From positions 1-6,447 of the forward strand of contig JAOQAA010000477.1 in assembly GCA_025963815.1 (NCBI GenBank): a DNA stretch of 6,447 nucleotides, in the 5' to 3' direction. Positions 1-5,800 of the stretch are shown in pieces. The position numbers and the translations under genes are program-made. Position 1 is the first letter of the stretch. Each line of letters opens with the position of its first letter. The notes under the pieces were generated by a model. The model saw only the letters and a list, made by a program, of their open reading frames with translations, did not search any database and had not been told where the DNA came from. The stretch comes from Capsulimonas sp. Lineage in GTDB: Bacteria > Armatimonadota > Armatimonadia > Armatimonadales > Capsulimonadaceae.

Positions 1-2
1 TC

Positions 3-56
3 ACAAGAAAAGGGGCCGGGAGATTTCCATTCGTGGAAACGTCCCGGCCCCTTCTC
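3..56 (-). terminator. Attenuator terminator hairpin with UUCG loop
   Basis: Read on the minus strand, the arms AAGGGGCCGGGA (plus 10-21) and TCCCGGCCCCTT (plus 42-53) form a 12-bp GC-rich stem. Above a small internal mismatch (22-23 against 40-41), TTTCCA (24-29) pairs with TGGAAA (34-39). The apical loop on the minus strand is the complement of plus 30-33 and reads CGAA; on the plus strand it is TTCG. The minus-strand transcript continues into TTTTCTTG (11-4), a U-tract, which makes this an intrinsic terminator for leftward transcription. It is the attenuator terminator of the trp leader. It could also stop readthrough from the hydrolase operon upstream, or act weakly on the plus strand, where the following bases (CTTCTCATTT) are less U-rich. 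Confidence 0.88.
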
Positions 57-80
57 ATTTCACAATTTGCGCGCGGTGGT

Positions 81-170
81 TTATGCGGCGTGCGAAGGCT
101 TTGGACGTTCCCCGGTATTCTGGGACCGCCACCACCAATTCGCGCTGCGCTGCTGACCGCCGTGCATCAT
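81..170 (-). CDS. trpL: trp operon leader peptide (29 aa)
   Basis: A 29-codon ORF begins with two ATG codons (170-168, 167-165) and ends in TAA (83-81). Its peptide has Asn11-Trp12-Trp13-Trp14 encoded by AAT TGG TGG TGG. The N-W-W-W core matches the leader peptides of actinobacterial trp operons as I remember them. The peptide itself has no expected enzymatic role: translation of the Trp run senses charged tRNA-Trp, and stalling there changes the RNA fold downstream. No Shine-Dalgarno sequence precedes the ATG. The promoter places the predicted +1 at the A of the first ATG, so translation is probably leaderless. Trp codons are rare, so three in a row in a 29-codon ORF between a consensus promoter and an intrinsic terminator are hard to explain by chance. 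The ORF is too short for usual gene callers. Confidence 0.87.
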   Translation of the reverse strand: MMHGGQQRSANWWWRSQNTGERPKPSHAA

Positions 171-176
171 GGGTTC

Positions 177-205
177 AGTATACCAAAGTGAGATGATAGT
201 GTCAA
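177..205 (-). promoter_or_regulatory. Sigma-70-type promoter of the trp leader
   Basis: On the minus strand, TTGACA (205-200) and TATACT (182-177) are separated by exactly 17 nt. The -35 is a perfect match to the vegetative consensus and the -10 matches at five of six positions. With a usual 6-nt gap the start point falls at 170, the first base of the trpL ATG. The -35 box lies only 11 nt beyond the TAA of the alpha/beta-hydrolase gene. I see no obvious TrpR-like operator palindrome overlapping it, which fits attenuation as the main control. Confidence 0.85.
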
Positions 206-216
206 TTGGGGCGTGA

Positions 217-1221
217 TTATACAGGCGCATCCTCCTCTTCGAGAAAGTTCAGAATGGCCGAGAACGTCCGACCCCGATTCTTTTCCAGTAGGACCATATG
301 CGTCCCTTCGCCAATTTCCACCCATTGCTTAAATCGCGCCCCAGTGAGCGTTTTGAAGAACTCAAGCGTGATGTCGATGGGCGCGTCGATGTCCCATTCG
401 GCGTGGACGAGCAGGGTGGGGGATGTGATCTCGCCGGGATCGTAGAACGGCTTTCCGGCGGTCCAATACTTGCGGATATCCAGCACGGCGCCGCTGGGCG
501 CGCGGATAGTCTGCGTGTCTTGCGCGGCGCTGCTGGGATCGGTGGCGATGGTCGCCGACGCCCACTGCTCGAACCAGCCTTCGGGAAGAAGATCGGCGCG
601 CTTGTGTTCGGGCGCGGCGCTAAGCCAGCGCTCTTTCATTTCCGGGACGGGGATGACACGATATGCGCCGAGCGCGCCGCCTTTGTCGATGGGGGCGGGT
701 GTGGCGCTGAGCCATTGCGGGGCGACTAAGATCAGCTTGGCGATTTTGTCGTTGTTTTGGGAAGTGTACGCGCCGGCGACTGTACCGCCCCAGGACATGC
801 CGAGTAGGTTGATTGAAGAGAGATAGAGTGTCTTGAGAAGGTGATCGACGGCGGAGCCCAAGTCCCGAACGGCGGTTTCGGTGCGGACGATGGGGGCGTT
901 TTGGTCGGCGGGCTGATCCATTTCGGCGGGGCGCGTCGAGCCGCCGTAACCGCGCACGTCGAGGGCGTAGACATCATAGCCGTGTTTTGCCAGGTCGTCC
1001 ATAAAGGAGACGCCGCCGAGGGGAACGTCAAACAGGCTTTCCGAAGGGAAGGTGGCGCCGTGGATGAGAAGCAGGGTCCGGTCCGCGCCGAATGGCTCCG
1101 TGGCGGCTAGGCGCTTGTTTCGAATGCGCAGTTCGATTCCCGGCGTATCGCTGGGAATGAGGAAATCTTTTGCTTCAATTACTATCTTGTGTGCGCATCG
1201 CTGCGTCGCTGTGTTCGTCAT
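217..1221 (-). CDS. Alpha/beta-hydrolase fold protein
   Basis: This is a 334-residue, probably cytoplasmic hydrolase; no signal peptide is visible. Starting at the ATG at 1221, it shows an oxyanion-hole motif IHGAT around residues 53-57, the nucleophile elbow G-M-S-W-G with Ser143, a likely acid Asp277 (in EWDID; Asp279 is the alternative) and the catalytic His308 in GTHMV. The DVRGYGGS segment (about 88-95) is the usual strand-4 loop of the fold. Length and motifs fit esterases, lactonases or C-C hydrolases of the family; the substrate cannot be read from the sequence. The upstream in-frame ATG at 1251 would overlap the preceding gene by 16 nt. The 1221 start is preferred because AAGGAG sits 6 nt before it. 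It is the second gene of an operon with the MBL-fold hydrolase (14 nt apart), so the two may act on the same ester- or lactone-like compound (inference). Confidence 0.9.
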   Translation of the reverse strand: MTNTATQRCAHKIVIEAKDFLIPSDTPGIELRIRNKRLAATEPFGADRTLLLIHGATFPSESLFDVPLGGVSFMDDLAKHGYDVYALDVRGYGGSTRPAEMDQPADQNAPIVRTETAVRDLGSAVDHLLKTLYLSSINLLGMSWGGTVAGAYTSQNNDKIAKLILVAPQWLSATPAPIDKGGALGAYRVIPVPEMKERWLSAAPEHKRADLLPEGWFEQWASATIATDPSSAAQDTQTIRAPSGAVLDIRKYWTAGKPFYDPGEITSPTLLVHAEWDIDAPIDITLEFFKTLTGARFKQWVEIGEGTHMVLLEKNRGRTFSAILNFLEEEDAPV

Positions 1222-1227
1222 CGTTTG

Positions 1228-1233
1228 CTCCTT
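1228..1233 (-). promoter_or_regulatory. Ribosome binding site deciding the hydrolase start
   Basis: AAGGAG on the minus strand (1233-1228) lies 6 nt before the ATG at 1221. It sits inside the 14-nt gap after the stop codon of the upstream MBL gene (1238-1236). It selects the 334-residue form of the alpha/beta-hydrolase over the 344-residue form starting at 1251, and suggests translational coupling. Confidence 0.8.
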
Positions 1234-1235
1234 GC

Positions 1236-2114
1236 TTAAATATAGCGCCAATCAAAGCCCTCGCTTGAGCGGGTGACTAGCCCCACGGAAGTATCGGCGA
1301 AGTGCGAGCTGAAGAAGGGGACGCTGCGGTCGGCGGCGTACTCCAGCGCCCAGAGGCGCGACGCCCGCGCCTGATCTTGGATCATGCAGAACACAGAGTT
1401 CCATTGTGGCTGGTAGACTTGGATCGGATGGTGCATTAAGTCGCCGCTGAACAGCGCCTCCTCGCCGCGTGATGTGAGACGAATGGACATATGGTCGAGG
1501 CTGTGTCCCGGCGAGGGGAGATAGGTCAGGCCATCGATAGTGTCTCCAGGCTCGATCATGATCGCCTGTCCCGATTCGATGATCGGAACGACGCTGTCTC
1601 GATAGCAGCCGATTTGGGAGGCGTAGTGGCGGGTGTCCTGCGGCGGGCCGGCGAAGTAGTCGTTCTCAATTTTGGAGAACACGAATTTGGCGTTGGGAAA
1701 GGTCGGGACCCAGCGGCCATCGACAAGACGGGTGTTCCAGCCGACGTGGTCCACGTGGATGTGCGTGAGCAGCACGTAGTCGACCGATTCGGGGGTGACG
1801 CCCGCTGCGGCAAGCCGTTCCAGATAGGGTTCATGCAGATGATCGAGAACGGGCGCCGCCGGGCGGTCCTTGTCGTTGCCCGTCGCGGTGTCGATCAAGA
1901 TCGTGTGGTTCGGCGTCTTGACGACCCATGTGTGGACGCTTTGCGCCATGTGCTCCCCGGCGGTGTCCATCGCGCCCGGTGTTTGCCAGCCGGAGCGCCG
2001 CACCGCGACCTCGGGGTCCCATTCGGGATAAAGAACCTCGGGCGTAAAGGCGTTTAACGCCAACTCCGGCACACGCGTCACAGTGACGTCGCCTATTTTG
2101 TAGATGTTCTCCAT
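1236..2114 (-). CDS. MBL-fold metallohydrolase (methyl parathion hydrolase/lactonase-like)
   Basis: This is a 292-residue metallo-beta-lactamase-fold hydrolase with the complete dinuclear zinc site: T-H-I-H-V-D-H gives His118, His120, Asp122 and His123; P-G-H-S gives His204; S-G-D gives Asp225; S-S-H-F gives His271. The spacing (81 residues from His123 to His204, then 21 and 46) is, from memory, closer to methyl parathion hydrolase-like enzymes than to the shorter AHL lactonases of the AiiA type. Both are members of the wider quorum-quenching/organophosphatase group. No signal peptide is visible. The start at 2114 follows AAAGGA at about 9-10 nt spacing. It is the first gene of the operon with the alpha/beta-hydrolase and is transcribed divergently from the HxlR regulator, which suggests inducible expression against a reactive or toxic substrate. 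Hydrolysis of an ester, lactone or phosphotriester is inferred; the true substrate is unknown. Confidence 0.92.
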   Translation of the reverse strand: MENIYKIGDVTVTRVPELALNAFTPEVLYPEWDPEVAVRRSGWQTPGAMDTAGEHMAQSVHTWVVKTPNHTILIDTATGNDKDRPAAPVLDHLHEPYLERLAAAGVTPESVDYVLLTHIHVDHVGWNTRLVDGRWVPTFPNAKFVFSKIENDYFAGPPQDTRHYASQIGCYRDSVVPIIESGQAIMIEPGDTIDGLTYLPSPGHSLDHMSIRLTSRGEEALFSGDLMHHPIQVYQPQWNSVFCMIQDQARASRLWALEYAADRSVPFFSSHFADTSVGLVTRSSEGFDWRYI

Positions 2115-2146
2115 CAGTTAATTTCCTTTCCAAATCCCATTCTCAA

Positions 2147-2163
2147 TATCGTTATGGCCGATA
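2147..2163. promoter_or_regulatory. Inverted repeat in the divergent intergenic region (candidate operator)
   Basis: TATCG (2147-2151) and CGATA (2159-2163) form a perfect 5-bp inverted repeat with a 7-nt spacer. HxlR-family regulators such as YodB bind short inverted repeats with a similar N7 layout, although with different bases. The right arm overlaps TATTAT (minus strand, 2166-2161), a possible -10 for the MBL operon whose -35 is not convincing. A role as the HxlR operator is inference. Confidence 0.35.
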
Positions 2164-2172
2164 ATAGTCTTC

Positions 2173-2203
2173 TTGTGAAGAATGCACTTTAATGTGATAT
2201 ACT
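2173..2203 (+). promoter_or_regulatory. Likely hxlR promoter with extended -10 and internal palindrome
   Basis: TGATATACT (2195-2203) is an extended -10 element (TGN followed by TATACT). A TTGTGA -35-like hexamer lies at 2173-2178; the 19-nt spacing is long, as is tolerated with an extended -10. The predicted start point is near 2210, giving a leader of about 27 nt. An imperfect palindrome CACTTTAATGTG (2185-2196) fills the spacer and could be an autoregulatory operator. A direct repeat ATACTAT occurs at 2199-2205 and 2214-2220. Confidence 0.45.
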
Positions 2204-2221
2204 ATGCAAAAAGATACTATA

Positions 2222-2229
2222 AGAGGGAG
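2222..2229 (+). promoter_or_regulatory. Ribosome binding site deciding the HxlR start
   Basis: AGAGGGAG (2222-2229) lies 7 nt before the ATG at 2237. An earlier in-frame ATG at 2204 is upstream of the predicted transcription start and has no such site, so the 125-residue form is preferred. Confidence 0.7.
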
Positions 2230-2236
2230 AAGCGTT

Positions 2237-2614
2237 ATGAAAACGATGCTGACGGGGTGTCCCGCAGAGCGGACTCTGGCCGCCGTGGGCGGACGCTGGA
2301 AGATCTTTATCCTGGAACAGTTGTTTGGCGGAACCGTGCGATTTTCAGAGCTTCAGCGCACGATCAACGGCGTGATCTCCAGCAATGTCACGCCGAAGAT
2401 GCTGACCCAGGAACTGCGTCAGATGGAGGCGAATGGATTGATCCATCGCGAAGTCTATGCGCAGGTCCCACCGAAGGTGGAGTATTCGCTGACGCCGCTT
2501 GGCATGAGCCTGCGTCCCGTGGTGGAGGCGATGATTGAGTGGGGGCGCCAGCATGAGATGGAGATGGACGGTTCGTTCACGCCCTGCACGCCAAACTCAG
2601 TTCTGGATCAATGA
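2237..2614 (+). CDS. HxlR-family winged helix-turn-helix transcriptional regulator
   Basis: This 125-residue protein matches the whole HxlR layout. It has the N-terminal conserved Cys8 in G-C-P, then ERTLAAVGGRWK (residues 11-22), the recognition region RFSELQRTINGVISSNV (35-51), MLTQELRQMEANGLI (55-69), the wing with VEYSLTPLG (81-89) and a C-terminal dimerisation helix (92-110). Members bind DNA as dimers, and many sense electrophiles, quinones, disulfide stress or aldehydes through the N-terminal Cys; a second Cys is at 117. It is divergent from the MBL/alpha-beta-hydrolase operon across a 122-nt intergenic region with two palindromic elements, so it most likely controls that operon and itself. 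The inducer is unknown. A terminator-like hairpin follows the stop codon. Confidence 0.93.
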   Translation: MKTMLTGCPAERTLAAVGGRWKIFILEQLFGGTVRFSELQRTINGVISSNVTPKMLTQELRQMEANGLIHREVYAQVPPKVEYSLTPLGMSLRPVVEAMIEWGRQHEMEMDGSFTPCTPNSVLDQ

Positions 2615-2625
2615 ATACGGAAATT

Positions 2626-2674
2626 GAGAAGCGTCTGTGCTGGCGGCGTTGAGCAAGGATGCTTCTCCTAATTT
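2626..2674 (+). terminator. Probable terminator after the HxlR gene
   Basis: GAGAAGCGTC (2626-2635) pairs with GATGCTTCTC (2658-2667), giving ten pairs including one G-U. Inside it, TGCT and AGCA can form a smaller helix. The downstream stretch CTAATTT is only moderately T-rich, so the terminator is probable rather than certain. It sits 12 nt past the HxlR stop codon and just before the strong promoter of the glycosidase gene. Confidence 0.5.
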
Positions 2675-2679
2675 GGCTC

Positions 2680-2708
2680 TTGACAGCCATGCGCGTGAGA
2701 ACTATAAT
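2680..2708 (+). promoter_or_regulatory. Consensus sigma-70 promoter of the GH116 gene
   Basis: TTGACA (2680-2685) and TATAAT (2703-2708) are both perfect consensus hexamers with the ideal 17-nt spacer. Transcription should start near 2715, leaving a 5' leader of about 143 nt. A promoter this strong normally needs a repressor, which fits the operator just downstream. Confidence 0.9.
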
Positions 2709-2714
2709 AGGGTC

Positions 2715-2857
2715 ATTAAGGTTAATGTAAGCGCTTTCATCATGTTAAACCGCTTGAATAGCGCGATGATTTACTGAGTTTTTCGCTTCTATTGCTATCT
2801 ATCCCTCACCTGTTATTTCCCTTGCACTCTTTTGAGTGAGCGCAGAAAGTCGACCTC
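2715..2857 (+). other. 5' untranslated region of the GH116 gene
   Basis: After the operator there is a pyrimidine-rich stretch (about 2775-2833) and a small hairpin with arms CACTC (2825-2829) and GAGTG (2834-2838) and a TTTT loop, ending 19 nt before the ATG. No good Shine-Dalgarno sequence is seen; AGAAAG about 8 nt before the start is at best weak. An 11-codon ORF (2742-2777) without a ribosome binding site is present and may be chance. I recognise no known riboswitch. Confidence 0.45.
2726..2739. promoter_or_regulatory. LacI-family / cre-type operator
   Basis: TGTAAGCGCTTTCA fits the catabolite-responsive-element pattern TGWAANCGNTNWCA at every fixed position. Its central AAGCGCTT palindrome has the CG core typical of LacI/GalR-family sites. 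It lies about +12 to +25 relative to the predicted start point, a position suited to blocking initiation or early elongation. The regulator is not in the window; it may be CcpA-like or a sugar-specific LacI protein. The expected signal is a sugar released by the encoded glycosidase or general carbon status (inference). Confidence 0.75.
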
Positions 2858-5800
2858 ATGAATAAACTCTCTCTTTGCATCAGCGCAGTGATGCTATCGC
2901 TAATCTCGGTGAGCGGCATTGCGGCTGCATCGGCGGTTTCGTTCGATCCGACGACCGGCGTAATTAGCGACAAGCGATGGCAATCCGGCGTTCCGCTTGG
3001 CGGGATCGGAGTCGGTAAGATCGAGCTGATGACGGACGGCTCGTTTGGCAACTTGACCAGCCAGCACAACTGGGATCGGCCGTACTCCTGGGCGAAGGGC
3101 GCCTTCGCCGCAGTTCGCGTGCAGGCCGAAGGCGGGCAGCCAGTCGCGCGAATGCTGCGGCTCAAAAGCGATCAGGAATATACGGGCGTAGAGAACATCG
3201 CCCACACGAAGATGCAGGGCTGGTTTCCAAATGCGCATATCGATTATAGCGATCCCGCGCTTCCGATCCACGTGCGCTTGAACGCTTTTTCGCCGCTGAT
3301 CCCGCACGACATAAAAGATTCGAGCATTCCGGTCGCCTGTCTTGACTACGTTCTGAAGAATCCCACGAAACGCTCCGTGCGCGCCACGATTGCGCTGGCG
3401 TGGCCCAACCTGCTGGGGTGGGGCGGCGGCGGGGGAAGCCAGTGGAGCGATCTGGCCGGGAATAGCCAGCGTGTCGCCAGCATTGGCCGTCTTACTGGAC
3501 TTCAGTACACGTCATCGCAATCGTATCCCGATAAACATCAGAACGTGATTGGCAAAGATTATGTCGGCGTCCGTCAGGAACTTGGCGTGCAGACGCAGAC
3601 CTGCGCGTCCTGGGATGCGGCCGCCACGACGCCTGCGTTCTGGTCGAGCTTTGCGGCAAGTGGCGCAATGCCGTCGTCCGACGGCAATGCCGCCGAGCCC
3701 GCAGGGGCAGTCTCAGCCTCCGTCACGCTCGCGCCGGGCGCAACGCGCACACTGCATTACTACGTCGTCTGGGCCATGCCGAATATGCGGATGGTCAACC
3801 CCGCCCGCATCTATAATGGCGCTTATGACTCATCGCCGGCGCATATTCCTGACCTCTATAGCGGCGGGGGCGAGCGGTGGTCAACGGGACAGGGGATGCA
3901 CAATGGCGATCACATCGTCCTCGATCTTGGCGGCGTCCGTGTCCCAACGATTTTGAACATCAACAGCGGCGGCGACTACGCGCGCGGGATGAAAGTGGAG
4001 TCGTCAAGAGACGGCGCCGTCTGGTCCACCGTGGCCGAGATCAATCATCAGGATATGAACGGCGCGAGCCAGATCAGCTTGATCCCGAAGCCCGCCCAGT
4101 ACATCAAGCTGACGAATCTCGGCAACGTCTACGACACCTACTGGAGTATTGCCGGCCTTGGCTTCCGCGTTCAGGGACAGGAAGCGCTGGTTGAACCCAT
4201 CAAGGCGACTGCTTATCTGGCTCACGCCGATGTGAAAGTCACGACAGACGAGACTGGGCACTACTGGCAGAATTGGTGGAGCGACGATCTTTCCATGGCG
4301 TCTTACGTCGATCAGAACCGGGATCGGCTTTCGCGAGAAACGACCGCCTGGCAAACTCCCGTCATGCAGGCGAGTATCCCCTTCTGGCTTAAGCTGAAGC
4401 TGATTAACTGCGCCTTTCCGATGGTCACGAACACCATTCTCACCAAGGACGGTCGCTTCAGCATTTTGGAAAGCCCGAATGGCATGGGCGGAGCGCTCGG
4501 CACGATGGATCAGCGGATCGCGGCGCACGCATTCCTGACGGCGTTTTTTCCAGAGCTGGACCGCGCCGAGCTCGAACAGTACGCCACCTGCCAGCAGGCG
4601 GATGGAAGCATTACGCACTTCGATGGCAACGTACATCTCGCGATCAACAATCCAAACGTCACCTATGGCGTCACCGATTGGCCCGATCTTTCGTGCGGCT
4701 ATGTCAGCCAGGCGGTGAAACTTTATCGCTGGACCGGCGATCGAGGTTTTCTCCAGCGTTCGAAGCCGCATATCCACAAGGCGATGGCGTGGCTGAAAAA
4801 GAACGGCGCGGAAAACGATCTCATCCCTACGGGCGGCAGCACCTACGATTACGAATCCATGCGGCACGGCGCGTTCATCTATACGGCGTCTTGTTATCTG
4901 GGCGCGCTGCGCGCGGCGGCGGCGGTGGCGGACCCTGCACAGGCGGCCCAGTACAATCAGCTGATGGCCAACGTCCAGAAGTCCGTCATGAAGAACCTCT
5001 GGACGGGGACGTATTTCCGGAAGTGGCGTCAGCCGTCGACCGGCAGAAGCGTCGATGACAGCTTTATCGCGAACCTTGCGGGAGATTGGATGACCCATCT
5101 TTCCGGGCTGCCAAGCACGCTCGATCCCAAGATCGTCCACCAAAGCCTTTCACAAACGATCGCTCGCCATCAGAAGCCGTTTTTTCCGATGCCGCCCATG
5201 CAGGTCACGCCCGATGGACAGAACAAATATCAGGCCTGCTTCTCATTGCAGCACGAGCCGTTTCTTGGCTGCGAGGCCATCTACGGCAACTATGTTGACG
5301 ACGGCATGGAAACGATTCGGCGCATTTACCTCTGCGCCTGGGAAGAGAACAGCAACCCATGGGCGGAGCCGCTGATGTACGATGCGCCGAATGGGCATCA
5401 GGGAGGACTTCCCACGTACATGACCGCCCCGACCAGCTGGTTCGTGCTGGATGCTTTGGCGGGCGCCTCGATCGATGTCCCGAATAGGCGTCTCTACATC
5501 TCGCCGCGTATGACAACGGGGCAGCGTGAACTGCATCTCCCGGTCTACTTTTCGCGATTTTGGGCCTGGCTGGACTATGTCCCCGCGAAGCGCAAGCTGA
5601 CATTGACCGTCCGTCGGGCCTTCGGCTCCAATGCGAAGGCGCAGCAAACGCTCTACCATACGCTGGGGCCGCTGGGCGACGCCGGGCCGGAGACCATCCA
5701 AATCCGCTCCGTGGCGGCCAATGGCGACTCGCAGCCTCTCGCGCTGCCGAAACCGTTTCTCGTTCGCGAGGGGGCAGTGCTGGATCTGTCCAGTCAGATC

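Larger units (their letters stand above)
1..170 (-). promoter_or_regulatory. Tryptophan operon leader (ribosome-mediated attenuator)
   Basis: This is the predicted 5' leader of a trp transcript running leftwards off the window. In transcript order it contains a 29-codon leader ORF with three consecutive Trp codons (137-129), a candidate antiterminator arm (111-103), the stop codon (83-81), a segment ACCACC (80-75) complementary to the Trp-codon run, and a strong terminator hairpin (53-10) with a U-rich tail. The GGAACGTCC arm at 111-103 pairs with GGACGTTTCC at 44-35, giving nine base pairs with one bulged U. This consumes three bases of the lower terminator stem and most of the upper stem. 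The mutually exclusive folds, Trp codons and terminator are those of classical trp attenuation. The downstream gene (trpE or another trp gene) is inferred, because it is outside the window. Confidence 0.86.

Noticed and set aside
1..170. Leader region as a stand-alone small RNA (6S, SRP or similar)
   Set aside because: Promoter plus terminator would fit a small RNA, but the Trp-Trp-Trp ORF and the antiterminator pairing explain the region better, and I see no SRP or 6S sequence hallmarks.
298..729. Plus-strand open frame (143 codons) opposite the alpha/beta-hydrolase
   Set aside because: Antisense to a gene with a complete catalytic triad; no motif or ribosome binding site supports it.
217..1251. 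Longer form of the alpha/beta-hydrolase starting at 1251
   Set aside because: That start overlaps the upstream gene by 16 nt and lacks a good ribosome binding site, while AAGGAG sits 6 nt before the ATG at 1221.
1491..2057. Plus-strand open frame (188 codons) opposite the MBL hydrolase
   Set aside because: Antisense to a gene with all zinc ligands in place. The translation is rich in Arg, Val and Asp, typical of a shadow frame.
2204..2614. Longer form of the HxlR regulator starting at 2204
   Set aside because: The ATG at 2204 overlaps the extended -10 region. The 2237 start has a good ribosome binding site and gives the usual HxlR N terminus.
3421..3437. G-rich run in the GH116 gene (glycine stretch, G-quadruplex-like)
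   Set aside because: It encodes a Gly-rich loop (residues 188-193) within the N-terminal domain; runs of three or more G with proper spacing are too few to claim a quadruplex.
4004..5143. Long minus-strand open frame (379 codons) inside the GH116 gene
   Set aside because: It lies antisense to the catalytic domain of a clearly recognisable GH116 protein. The translation is Arg/Val/Ile-rich without domain motifs, as expected for a mirror frame in GC-rich coding DNA.
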